Shown here: positions 18,268-26,161 of the stretch, piece after piece
Numbering within the stretch: the stretch's first letter is position 1
Layout of the letters: the number at the start of each line of letters is the position of its first letter
Assembly (NCBI RefSeq): GCF_041245805.1
Contig: NZ_CP162490.1
Coordinates: 3,263,001-3,327,000, forward strand
Length of the DNA stretch: 64,000 nucleotides
From: Xanthomonas sp. DAR 34887
GTDB lineage: Bacteria > Pseudomonadota > Gammaproteobacteria > Xanthomonadales > Xanthomonadaceae
Reading direction: 5' to 3'
Program-made: the position numbers and the translations under genes
The notes under the pieces: model-generated
The model's database searches: none
Told to the model about the DNA's origin: nothing
The model's input: the letters and a program-made list of their open reading frames with translations, nothing else

Positions 18268-21102
18268 TCAAAACTCGGTCCTGAGCCGGGCCCAGAAGTA
18301 GCGCCCCAGCGTGTCGTAGGTGAACGCATCGGTATTGGCCGCGCTCGCATAGCCGTAGTACTGCGGCGGCTTGCGGTTGCCGACATTGTTGGCGCCGGCC
18401 GACAGCGTGGTGTGCAGGCTCTCGAACTTCCGGCTCAGCGAGACGTCGTGGTAGGTCACCGTGCCGACCTTGAAGTAGACGCAGCTGCCGTCGGCGGCGG
18501 TGTTCACGCAGAAGTCCTCGTAGGCGCTGCCGACCGTGGTCGGCCCGATCAGGCGCGTGTTCCAGCTGGCGTGCCACGGCCCGTTGTCCCAGCCCAGGTT
18601 GAAGCTGGCGCGCCAGCGCGGCAGGTTGCCGTAGCTGGACATCTCGCCGACGTAGTTGTGGTCGTCGCCGCTGAACCTGTAGCTGGACAGGAAGGTGGCA
18701 TCCACGCCGGCTTGGAAGCTGCCCCAGGCGGTGTCGCGCAAGGCGTACTTGATGCCGATGTCGTAACCGCGGATATCGACCTTGCCGCTGTTGATCGCGA
18801 ACGGCACGGTCACGCTGACCAGCTGGCCGCTGGCGTTGCGCTGGATCAACGGGCAGTACGCGCTCTGGCCGTCGTAGCAGTTCTGCAGCACCTGATCCAG
18901 GCCCACGCCATTGATCATGTCGTCGAGCGTGACCCGCCAGCTGTCCAGGTTCAGCGACAGGCCGTCCGCCCAGCCCGGATCGTAGACCGCACCGACGTTG
19001 TAGGAACGGCCCTGCTCGGGCTTGATCGCGAAGCCGGCATTGGCCGAACCGGTGGTCAGCACGGTGAACGAGGAGGTGTTGACGAAGCTGCCATTGGTCG
19101 GCACGTTGGCGCAGGCCGCGGCGTTGCCGCCGCCGGTGTAGCCGTTGCACGGGTCGGTGTAGTCGCCGGTGCTGTCCACCACCGAGTTGTACGGCGAGCC
19201 GTACAGATCGCCCAGCGCCGGCGCGCGGAACACCTCCGAGCCGGTGGCGCGGATCAGCAGGTTGTCGATCGGCCGCCATTCCAGCGCGACCTTGCTGTTG
19301 GTGGTGTTGCCCCAGTAATCGTACTTGGAATAGCGCGTGCCCAGGTTGAGGTTCAGCGCCTGCGCGCCGGGTACGTCCTTGAGCAGTGGAATCAGCACTT
19401 CGGCGTAGGCTTCCTTGATCGTCTCGTCGTGGCCCTGGTTCATGATGCAGCCGTCGTTGTAGTCGCAATTGCCTTCGGCATCGGCGGCGGCGACCGGATT
19501 GCTGGTGCCCTGCGAGAACCCGTTCTTGCGGAACGACAATCCGAATGCGGCCTGCACCATGCCCGCCGGCATCGCGAACAGGTCGCCGTTGACGCTGGCC
19601 TCGGCGAACTTCATCGTGCTCTCGTCGATCAGGTCGACCGCGCTCTGGGTGGCCTTGATCCCGGCGATGGTGGCCGGATCGTCCGGATTGAACACGTTGA
19701 TCGGGGTACAGCCGGAGATCACGTTGCCCGGCGTGCCGCACTTGACCACGCCGTCGCTGTCCAGGAACGAGGCGCCGACCGCGTTGTTCAGCGCCGAGGT
19801 GATCGAGAAGCCGTTGCGCACCAGGGTGTCCTTGTAGCGCGCATAGCCGGCCGCCGCGTCCCACTGCCAGCTGGTGTCGGCGAACTTGCCGCGCAGCCCC
19901 GCCACGATGTTGGTCTGGTACATGGTCGAGGTGTAGACGCGGGTGTTGGCCGCCACCGAGCGCAGCAGGTAGCGCGAGAGCTGGCTGCCGAACGGGTTGT
20001 AGTAGTTCTGCGCGGCGTTGGGCAGCTCCAGGCCATAGGCGGTCAGCTGCGAGGTGGTCTCGCTGCGGGTCCAGAACATGTCCAGATAACCCTGCACATT
20101 GGGGGTGAAGTCGAAGCTGGCGTGCGCCGAGAAATTGGTGCGGGTCACCGGAGTGATCAAGTACTGGCCGTAGTAGGCGTCGTAGCCGTCGCTGGCGATG
20201 TTGTAGGTGCGGTAGTCGCTGGCATCGACCGCGCCGGGCGCCAAGCCGCTGTTCGGCGTCAGCACGCGGCCGTCGCTGAGGAAGGCGCGGGTGCCGTTGC
20301 CGCGGCGCTCCACCACCTGACCGTTGAGATAGTTCAGCGCGGTCTTGGAATAGCTGCGGTCCTCGTCGTACAGCGCGTTCATCGAGCTGCGGCTCAGACC
20401 CAGGATCAGCCCGCCGCGCTCCCAGGTCTTGCCCCACTCCAGGCCGTAGGAACGGCGGTTGCCGTCGCCATGGGTGCTCTGGCCGTAATCGACGGTCGCC
20501 GCGGCGCCGTCGTACTTGTCCTTGAGGATGATGTTGACCACGCCGGCGATCGCATCGGAGCCGTACACCGAGGACGCGCCGTCGGTCAGCACCTCGATCC
20601 GCTCCACCATCGCCGCCGGGATCGCGTTGATGTCCACGCCGGGCGCGGCGGAGACGCTGCTGGCCGGCCCGGCCATGCGGTGGCCGTTGACCAGTACCAG
20701 AGTGCGCTCGGCGCCGAGGTTGCGCAGCGAGACCAGCGCGCGGCCGTGGCTGAAGCCGGAATTGAGCGAGATGTTGGGCATGTTGCCGGCCATCGCCGGC
20801 AGTTGCTGCAGCAGCTGGCCGAGCGTGTCCTGGCCGCTGTCCTCGATCCGCTGCCGGTCGATGGTGATCACCGGGCTGGCGGTTTCCGCATCGACACGGC
20901 GGATATGGCTGCCGGTCACCGTGACCTTTTCCAGCGTGGTGGCGGCCGCGCCATCGGCAGTGGCGTCCTGCGCCAGCGCGGCCGGCGCCGTTGCGGCCAG
21001 CGCCAACGCGGTACAGATCGCCGCTGCCAGCGGACCCGGCCGCTGCGCGCGGCGCCACGAAGACGGGGAGAGCGGCGCAGCGCGTTCAGACAAAGACGAC
21101 AT
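18268..21102 (-). CDS. TonB-dependent receptor
   Basis: Full-length outer-membrane receptor of 944 aa and first gene of the operon with GH121, GH43 and S9. Signal peptide about 1-47 (APAALAQ), TonB-box-like KVTVTGSHIRR, plug with VERIEVLTDGASSVYGSDAI, and a barrel ending YFWARLRTEF. The ATG at 21102 has an AGGAGAAT ribosome site. A shared-type promoter at 21311-21375 predicts a leader of about 200 nt. It is a paralogue of the receptor at 1-1760. It probably imports Hyp-linked or free arabino-oligosaccharides; the ligand is inferred from the operon. Confidence 0.95.
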   Translation of the reverse strand: MSSLSERAAPLSPSSWRRAQRPGPLAAAICTALALAATAPAALAQDATADGAAATTLEKVTVTGSHIRRVDAETASPVITIDRQRIEDSGQDTLGQLLQQLPAMAGNMPNISLNSGFSHGRALVSLRNLGAERTLVLVNGHRMAGPASSVSAAPGVDINAIPAAMVERIEVLTDGASSVYGSDAIAGVVNIILKDKYDGAAATVDYGQSTHGDGNRRSYGLEWGKTWERGGLILGLSRSSMNALYDEDRSYSKTALNYLNGQVVERRGNGTRAFLSDGRVLTPNSGLAPGAVDASDYRTYNIASDGYDAYYGQYLITPVTRTNFSAHASFDFTPNVQGYLDMFWTRSETTSQLTAYGLELPNAAQNYYNPFGSQLSRYLLRSVAANTRVYTSTMYQTNIVAGLRGKFADTSWQWDAAAGYARYKDTLVRNGFSITSALNNAVGASFLDSDGVVKCGTPGNVISGCTPINVFNPDDPATIAGIKATQSAVDLIDESTMKFAEASVNGDLFAMPAGMVQAAFGLSFRKNGFSQGTSNPVAAADAEGNCDYNDGCIMNQGHDETIKEAYAEVLIPLLKDVPGAQALNLNLGTRYSKYDYWGNTTNSKVALEWRPIDNLLIRATGSEVFRAPALGDLYGSPYNSVVDSTGDYTDPCNGYTGGGNAAACANVPTNGSFVNTSSFTVLTTGSANAGFAIKPEQGRSYNVGAVYDPGWADGLSLNLDSWRVTLDDMINGVGLDQVLQNCYDGQSAYCPLIQRNASGQLVSVTVPFAINSGKVDIRGYDIGIKYALRDTAWGSFQAGVDATFLSSYRFSGDDHNYVGEMSSYGNLPRWRASFNLGWDNGPWHASWNTRLIGPTTVGSAYEDFCVNTAADGSCVYFKVGTVTYHDVSLSRKFESLHTTLSAGANNVGNRKPPQYYGYASAANTDAFTYDTLGRYFWARLRTEF

Positions 21103-21310
21103 CGGGATTCTCCTGGGCGGCGATGCATGGCGATCGGCAGGGCCGGCATGCCCTTCCCCGGGCTGCCATCCCCATCGCCAGCGGTCGTTGGCGGGACGGA
21201 ACAGGGCGTCGTGTGCAAGGCGCGACGGCAGCGCGAGCTGCCGCCGTCGCCGCTGCGTGCGGCGCTGCATCGTGCAGGAATCTCCCCCGGAGACTTCATT
21301 GCACGGACAC

Positions 21311-21375
21311 AATGTGCGCGTACTGTGATGGCGTCGTCTTGTCGTATTTATCGGGTAAACATGCGGAATATCGCA
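21311..21375 (-). promoter_or_regulatory. Shared-type promoter P4 (TonB receptor-GH121-GH43-S9)
   Basis: Minus strand: operator TGCGATATTCCGCA (21362-21375), 20 nt, CAAGACG (21335-21341), 18 nt from AAGACG to CACATT (21311-21316). It lies in a 314-bp gap between this operon and the convergent-side end of the gene at 21417; I see nothing else there. Confidence 0.7.
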
Positions 21376-21416
21376 CTGCGCGACGCGCAATGGGACATTT
21401 CCGACTTTTTCGCCAC

Positions 21417-23786
21417 TCAGCCGTAGGCGGCCGAAATCGTCATTTCCCGCGCCGCGCCGGCGGGCACCTGCACGCGTTCGTTGCGCGGCTCGGACAAGGC
21501 CACCGCGCGCCCGTCGATCCGCACCTCGCGCAGCTGCGTGCCGGCCGGCACGCGCAGGGTCAGCCAGGTCCGCGCCGGCGCCTGCGCCGGCAGGGTCAGC
21601 GTGCCGTCGATGCGCTTGCGCGCCGGATCGGCGCGCAGGGTCAGCGACACCGCGCCCCAGCGGGTCGGCGCGGCGGCGATCGCGATCGGTTCGCCGCTGC
21701 CCAGCCACTCGCGCGGCAGCGCGCGCGCCAGGAACAGTTCCTCGCCGGCGCTGTCCTCGAACACCAGCATCCAGCGCAGCAGCAGCGGGATGGTCATCTG
21801 CGCCGGGATGCAGAACAGCGGCATGCCGCCGGTGATGCCGCTGACCTCGCCTGCGGTCCAGCTGCCGCGCGTGTGCACGTGGTAGCGGTGCGCGTACAGG
21901 AACAGCAGGTATTCCTCGATCCGGTCCAGGCGCAGCAATTGCTGCGCGTAGCCGTAGGAGATGAAGCCGAGCAGGTCGCGCCCTTCCGGCGTCGGCGGGG
22001 CGATGTTGCCGACCACGCCGAGGCTGGTGCCGCCATGGCCGCGCACGCAGTCGATGACCAAGTGCGCCAGGTCGGCGGGCAGCACGTCGGCCTGCAGCAG
22101 TTCGGCATAGGCGCGGTGCGGCCAACCCTGCTCGCTGGGGCTCTCCTGCTGCAGCGACTGGCGGAAGGTCAGCTTCACGCCCGGCAGCGGGCCGATGTAG
22201 GGCGGCTGCAGGTCGCGGCGGATGTTGCCGCGCAGGGTCTTGTGCAGTTGCGCGGTCAGTTGCTGGGCGCGCCGCTGCCACTGCGCTGCGGTGCCCTGCG
22301 CGGCCGGACCGGCGATGGTGGTCCACACCGCGGCGATGTCCTGCCAGCCGCGGATCGCCAGCGCGCTGTTGGCGTAGTACGGCTTCCACCACAGGGTCGG
22401 ATCGGGGAACAGGCAGGCGTCGGATTCGTTCCAGCCGTGGATCAGGCCGTGCCCGGGCGCCTTTGCCGGCAACTTCAAACTGACGTCGTGCAGTTCCAGC
22501 AGGATCTGCACCGTCGCCTCGATCTTGCCGCGGTGCTTGCGCAGCAGCGCCGCATCGCCGGTGTAGCGCAGGTAGCGCGCCAGCAGCGACAGGGTCAGGC
22601 CGAATTGGCCGGTCTCCGCGCCGCGCATGTTGACCATGCCGTCGTCCTGCACGAAATCGCTGAAATAGCCGTCCAGCACCGCTGCCGCCTGGGCGAAACG
22701 GCCCCATTCCAGGTTCGCGTACAGCGAGCTGGTGAAGGTGTCCTGGAAGCCGTCGTATTCGTTGCCGTAGTAGTCGCGATCGACCGCGCCGTACTTCGGA
22801 TAGGTGCCGCCGGGGCGCACCACCAGCTCGCGGGCGAAGGCGAAGCGCGCCATGTCGCTCCAGCTGGCGTCGGGCAATTGCGCCTGTACGGTGTCGGCGA
22901 GCAGGCCCTGCCAGTAGCCAGCGAAGGCGAGCAGGCCACGGTAGAAGTCCTCGGCGCTGCGCGGGCCGCGCCGCGGCGGATAGTCGGGATAACTGTAGCC
23001 GTACACCACCTTGGTCACCTGGCCGTGCTCGACCAGCGCGCTGCGATGCCAGGTCTGCACGATGAAGCGGTCGGTGGCGAGCACGTCGGCGAACAGCAGC
23101 ACGTCGTAGTAGCGGCCCTCGCCGGCCGGCACCACCTTGCGCACCGCTGGCATCCAGCCGCCGATCAGGCCTTCGTGGCGGCGTGCGACCAGTTCGGCCT
23201 TGCCCAGCTCGGGAAAGGCGTGCAGTGCGCGATAGGCGCGGGTGCGGCCGTCCGGATACACCGGCATGGTGTCGGCGCATTCGCGGGTGCCGACGAAGGT
23301 GGTCCACGGCAGGCGCCCGTTGTAGTCCTTGGGATCCAGTTGCGAGGCCGGCGGCGGCGCCGCGTCGCGCACTTCCTCCACCCTCGGATCGCCGTCGCGC
23401 AGCAGGCGGTCGGCGAGCAGGTCGGCTTCGGCCAGCGCCACGTCGGCCAGCTTCATGCCCAAGTACGGCGCCTGCGCGCTGGGGTAGACCGCTTCGGTGC
23501 GCTTGCCGAGCACCAGCGCGCCGCCGGGGCCGAGCAGGGTCAGGTCGCCGTCGGCGCTGCGCAGGTCCTCGTACACCTGCCACTGCGCGCCGGCCTCGGT
23601 GAAGCGGCACTGCAGGGTGTGGCCGGCGAGCGCATCGGCGGCCAGCGGCTGCAGGCGTGCCGCCGCCGGCGCTGGCGGCGTGGACGGGGCGGCGTTGGCG
23701 GGCGCGGCCATGCCGCCGGCGAGCGCTTCGACACCGGCCACCGCGCCGACCGCCAGCCCCTGGCGCAGAAAATCTCTCCGATCCAT
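21417..23786 (-). CDS. Tat-exported protein of unassigned family, probably a helical-barrel glycosidase
   Basis: 789 aa. MDRRDFLRQGLAVGAVAG is a clear Tat signal. I do not recognise the family. The middle (about residues 330-700) has the regular helices and aromatic/acidic loops of (alpha/alpha)6 glycosidases, with candidate catalytic residues in GNEYDGFQDTF (about 341-351) and GLIHGWNESDACL (about 447-459). The last 110 residues are beta-rich with THRVPAGT-like strands, as in accessory C-terminal domains. It has its own shared-type promoter (23816-23879) and a leader of only about 23 nt. Being in the same regulon as the arabinosidases and alpha-galactosidase suggests a role on another sugar of plant glycoproteins, e.g. 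glucuronate or rhamnose, but the sequence does not say which. Confidence 0.8.
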   Translation of the reverse strand: MDRRDFLRQGLAVGAVAGVEALAGGMAAPANAAPSTPPAPAAARLQPLAADALAGHTLQCRFTEAGAQWQVYEDLRSADGDLTLLGPGGALVLGKRTEAVYPSAQAPYLGMKLADVALAEADLLADRLLRDGDPRVEEVRDAAPPPASQLDPKDYNGRLPWTTFVGTRECADTMPVYPDGRTRAYRALHAFPELGKAELVARRHEGLIGGWMPAVRKVVPAGEGRYYDVLLFADVLATDRFIVQTWHRSALVEHGQVTKVVYGYSYPDYPPRRGPRSAEDFYRGLLAFAGYWQGLLADTVQAQLPDASWSDMARFAFARELVVRPGGTYPKYGAVDRDYYGNEYDGFQDTFTSSLYANLEWGRFAQAAAVLDGYFSDFVQDDGMVNMRGAETGQFGLTLSLLARYLRYTGDAALLRKHRGKIEATVQILLELHDVSLKLPAKAPGHGLIHGWNESDACLFPDPTLWWKPYYANSALAIRGWQDIAAVWTTIAGPAAQGTAAQWQRRAQQLTAQLHKTLRGNIRRDLQPPYIGPLPGVKLTFRQSLQQESPSEQGWPHRAYAELLQADVLPADLAHLVIDCVRGHGGTSLGVVGNIAPPTPEGRDLLGFISYGYAQQLLRLDRIEEYLLFLYAHRYHVHTRGSWTAGEVSGITGGMPLFCIPAQMTIPLLLRWMLVFEDSAGEELFLARALPREWLGSGEPIAIAAAPTRWGAVSLTLRADPARKRIDGTLTLPAQAPARTWLTLRVPAGTQLREVRIDGRAVALSEPRNERVQVPAGAAREMTISAAYG

Positions 23787-23815
23787 ATCCCTTCCCCGAT
23801 GAGCAATAGCGCATC

Positions 23816-23879
23816 ATCGTGCGCCGCAGGTGCGGTCACGTCTTGTGTGCTGTGTCGAGGATCGGTGCGGAAAATTGCA
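23816..23879 (-). promoter_or_regulatory. Shared-type promoter P5 (unassigned Tat protein)
   Basis: Minus strand: operator TGCAATTTTCCGCA (23866-23879), 20 nt, CAAGACG (23839-23845), 17 nt, CACGAT (23816-23821). The predicted start of transcription is near 23809. Confidence 0.68.
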
Positions 23880-23911
23880 TAGCTTGGGGGCTGCGGTGGT
23901 GGCTGCAGGAG

Positions 23912-24112
23912 GCTTCGCCCGTACCCTCATCCGCCCCTGCGGGGCACCTTCTCCCGATGGGAGAGGGGGACAGCCGACTAGCCCCTCTCCCACCGGGAGA
24001 GGGGTTGGGGTGAGGGTCCGGCGCGAAAGCGACTCGCAGTGCTTGGGAGCGCGAGGCTTCGCCCGTACCCTCATCCGCCCCTGCGGGGCACCTTCTCCCG
24101 AGGGGAGAAGGG
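23912..24112. repeat. Composite palindromic intergenic repeat, copy A
   Basis: A half-copy (23912-23970) and a full copy (about 23979-24112) of a repeat built from CCCCTCTCCC/GGGAGAGGGG stems, TTGGGGTGAGGGT, and CGTACCCTCATCCGCCCC with CCTTCTCCC/GGGAGAAGG stems. Further copies lie at 30226-30353 and 43942-44070. It fills the gap between the flagellar-like gene and promoter P5. It could form strong hairpins and stop or stabilise transcripts. Confidence 0.85.
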
Positions 24113-24124
24113 AGAGCTCAGGTC

Positions 24125-24433
24125 TCAGGCCAGGACGTCGAGGAGGCTGCCGATGGTGTCGCCGGCTGCGCGCAATACCCGCGCGTTGGCCTGGAAATCG
24201 TTGCGGGCGGACAGCCCGCCGACCATGTCGTCAACCAGGTCGCTGCCCTCGCCGCCCGCCGCCTGCACCTGGACGCTCACGCCGCCGCCCGGCGTTTCCT
24301 GGTTGGCCGTGACCTGGCGCTGGAACCCTTCGGTGGCGGCGTTGGCGACATTGTTCGCGCGCGCCTGCAGGCCGGATGCGGCGGCGCGCATGCCGGACAG
24401 GGCGATCGAGGACACCGAGGCGATGGAACTCAT
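24125..24433 (-). CDS. Small flagellar rod/hook-like protein
   Basis: 102 aa. Residues 8-38 (SIALSGMRAAASGLQARANNV and following) match the N-terminal motif of flagellar rod and hook proteins. The end (DLVDDMVGGLSARNDFQANARVLRAAGD...) matches the C-terminal FlgC/FlgE-type helix. The whole middle domain of FlgC is missing, so N- and C-terminal helices are joined by about 25 residues. No flagellar gene is adjacent. It could be a degenerate but conserved rod-like protein of unknown role. Confidence 0.8.
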   Translation of the reverse strand: MSSIASVSSIALSGMRAAASGLQARANNVANAATEGFQRQVTANQETPGGGVSVQVQAAGGEGSDLVDDMVGGLSARNDFQANARVLRAAGDTIGSLLDVLA

Positions 24434-24473
24434 GCGCGTTTGCTCGTCGGGCGGCCGCGCTGCGGCCGCAAGG

Positions 24474-26081
24474 TCAGTAGGTTCCCACGGTCACCCGCAG
24501 CACGTAAGGATCGCTGCGCCGGAAGTTGAGCCCGTAATCGGTCTCGTCGCCGTTCAACAGGCGCACCAACCGCCACTGGCCATCGACGTAGCGGCCCTGC
24601 TCCACGCGCAGCAGTTGCCCGTACTTGCCATCGGCCCGGTCGCGCAGAAATTCAACGCGCGCGTTGAAACCTGTGACCAGAAACACATTCGACTGCAGTT
24701 CCTGCACCAGCACGCGGCCATCGTGCTGTGGGGTGCCGGGCAGGATCGCCGGCGCTTCGCCCCAGCCCGGCGCGCCGAACGATACCTGCGCCTGCCACGC
24801 GCCGAAGCGCAGGCTCTGCTTGGGCACCCCGGCTTTCTCTACGGCCGCCTGCAAGGTACCGGCGAAGGCGCCGGCGGCCAGTTCGCGCTGCAACGGCGCG
24901 AGCAGGCCGAAGCCGGCGGCATGCGCGGCGACCGCGGCCCGGTTCTCCGGCGTGTCCTCGTTGCCGTCGATGCCGAACACCGAGAAGCCGATGCCGCCAC
25001 GGCCGAGCACGTGGAAGTGATACGGCGCGGTGGCCGCCTCGAACCCGGTCTCCGAGACCCAGGCCGGGTTGTCGGCGCGCGCGTACTGGCCCACCACCTT
25101 GGTGTATTCGTCGTAATCGCTGGTGTAGATGTCGGTGCCGATGAAGTCGATCGCCGGCGTGGCCAGGCGCCACAAGTCGAACACGTTCCAGGTGGCGCCG
25201 CCGGCCGGGTATTCCTCGCCGGGTCTGGTGCGGCCCTTGTAGCGCAGCCAGGTGTTCACGTACAGCGGCAGCGGATACGCCGCCTTGCCGGCGGCGGCGA
25301 CCTGCTGGATATAACTCGCGTTGCTCCAGGCGCTGAACATTTCCTCGGCGTCGCTGCCGAACACCTGGATCCAGGTGCCGGCCGGCTTGCCCAGGCGCTG
25401 CAGCACAGCGCCCGGCACTTGCGCGTTGAACGCGCGCTCGCCAGCTTCGCCATGGTCGCGCACGGTGCCGATCGCGCCGGGTTCGTTCTCCACCTGCACC
25501 GCGATCACCGTGTGGCGGCCGGCGTCGATCTTGCGCAGGTGCTGCATCAGCGCGGCGAAGGCGCGCGCATCGGCCTGCTGGTTGGCCGGCGCATGCGGCG
25601 ACAGCACGTCCACCGGCTCGCCCTTGGCGTCGCGCATGCGCGGGTACGTCACCGGATCGCGCTTGATCCATTCCGGCACGTAGTGCATCTGCCCGTTCTT
25701 CCAGGTGCCGAACCACAGCACGATCAGGCGCAGCCCGCGTGCACGGCTCTGCTCGACCAGCGCATCGACGTTGCGGTAGTCGTAGTGGCCAGGCTCCGGT
25801 TCGAACTGTTCCCAGTACACCGGCGCCTCGACCGTATTGGCGTGCAGCGCCTGCACCGCGTCCAGCGCCTGCGGCAACACCTGCGGCCAGGCGCTGGAGT
25901 TGTGCAGCTGCGCGGCCATGATGCTGTACGGCGCCCCGTCGACGAACAGCGCGTGGTGGCCGTCGCGGCTGACGTAGCGGGGCATGTCTTCGGCATGGGC
26001 GAGCAGCGGCAACAGCATGGCCAGCACGGCGTACCCGCAGATTGGCCACGCTTTCTGTAGGAGCGGCTTCAGCCGCGACAT
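24474..26081 (-). CDS. GH35 beta-galactosidase with DUF5597-type C-terminus
   Basis: Predicted exported beta-galactosidase. The GH35 acid/base Glu is in VQVENEPGAIG (about residue 199) and the nucleophile Glu in WVSETGFEA (about residue 342); the last 120 residues fit the DUF5597 beta domain. From the ATG at 26081 (535 aa) a good signal peptide results: MSRLKPLLQ, hydrophobic core, then LLAHA. Those first nine codons are one arm of a REP palindrome. An in-frame ATG at 26165 overlaps the upstream S9 stop (ATGA) but would add 28 residues encoded largely by the same repeat. Galactan side chains of arabinogalactan proteins are a plausible substrate. No shared-type promoter is seen; it is coupled to S9. 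Confidence 0.88.
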   Translation of the reverse strand: MSRLKPLLQKAWPICGYAVLAMLLPLLAHAEDMPRYVSRDGHHALFVDGAPYSIMAAQLHNSSAWPQVLPQALDAVQALHANTVEAPVYWEQFEPEPGHYDYRNVDALVEQSRARGLRLIVLWFGTWKNGQMHYVPEWIKRDPVTYPRMRDAKGEPVDVLSPHAPANQQADARAFAALMQHLRKIDAGRHTVIAVQVENEPGAIGTVRDHGEAGERAFNAQVPGAVLQRLGKPAGTWIQVFGSDAEEMFSAWSNASYIQQVAAAGKAAYPLPLYVNTWLRYKGRTRPGEEYPAGGATWNVFDLWRLATPAIDFIGTDIYTSDYDEYTKVVGQYARADNPAWVSETGFEAATAPYHFHVLGRGGIGFSVFGIDGNEDTPENRAAVAAHAAGFGLLAPLQRELAAGAFAGTLQAAVEKAGVPKQSLRFGAWQAQVSFGAPGWGEAPAILPGTPQHDGRVLVQELQSNVFLVTGFNARVEFLRDRADGKYGQLLRVEQGRYVDGQWRLVRLLNGDETDYGLNFRRSDPYVLRVTVGTY

Positions 26082-26140
26082 CGGCGCCGAGAGGATTCGG
26101 AATCTGAAACTTCCTGTCGCGGCTGAAGCCGCTCCTACAG
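26055..26140. repeat. Paired REP palindrome overlapping the start of the GH35 gene
   Basis: Inverted pair: CTGTAGGAGCGGCTTCAGCC... (26055-26080) and its complement (26115-26140). It spans the 5' end of the GH35 reading frame and supplies one of its possible start codons. Confidence 0.92.
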
Positions 26141-26161
26141 GGGAGTACGACGGGCTTTCGG

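Noticed and set aside
13931..21058. A 2375-codon minus-strand open frame suggesting a receptor-GH121 fusion
   Set aside because: The upstream half is the wrong frame of the TonB receptor; the real receptor ends at 18268 in another frame and GH121 starts beside it.
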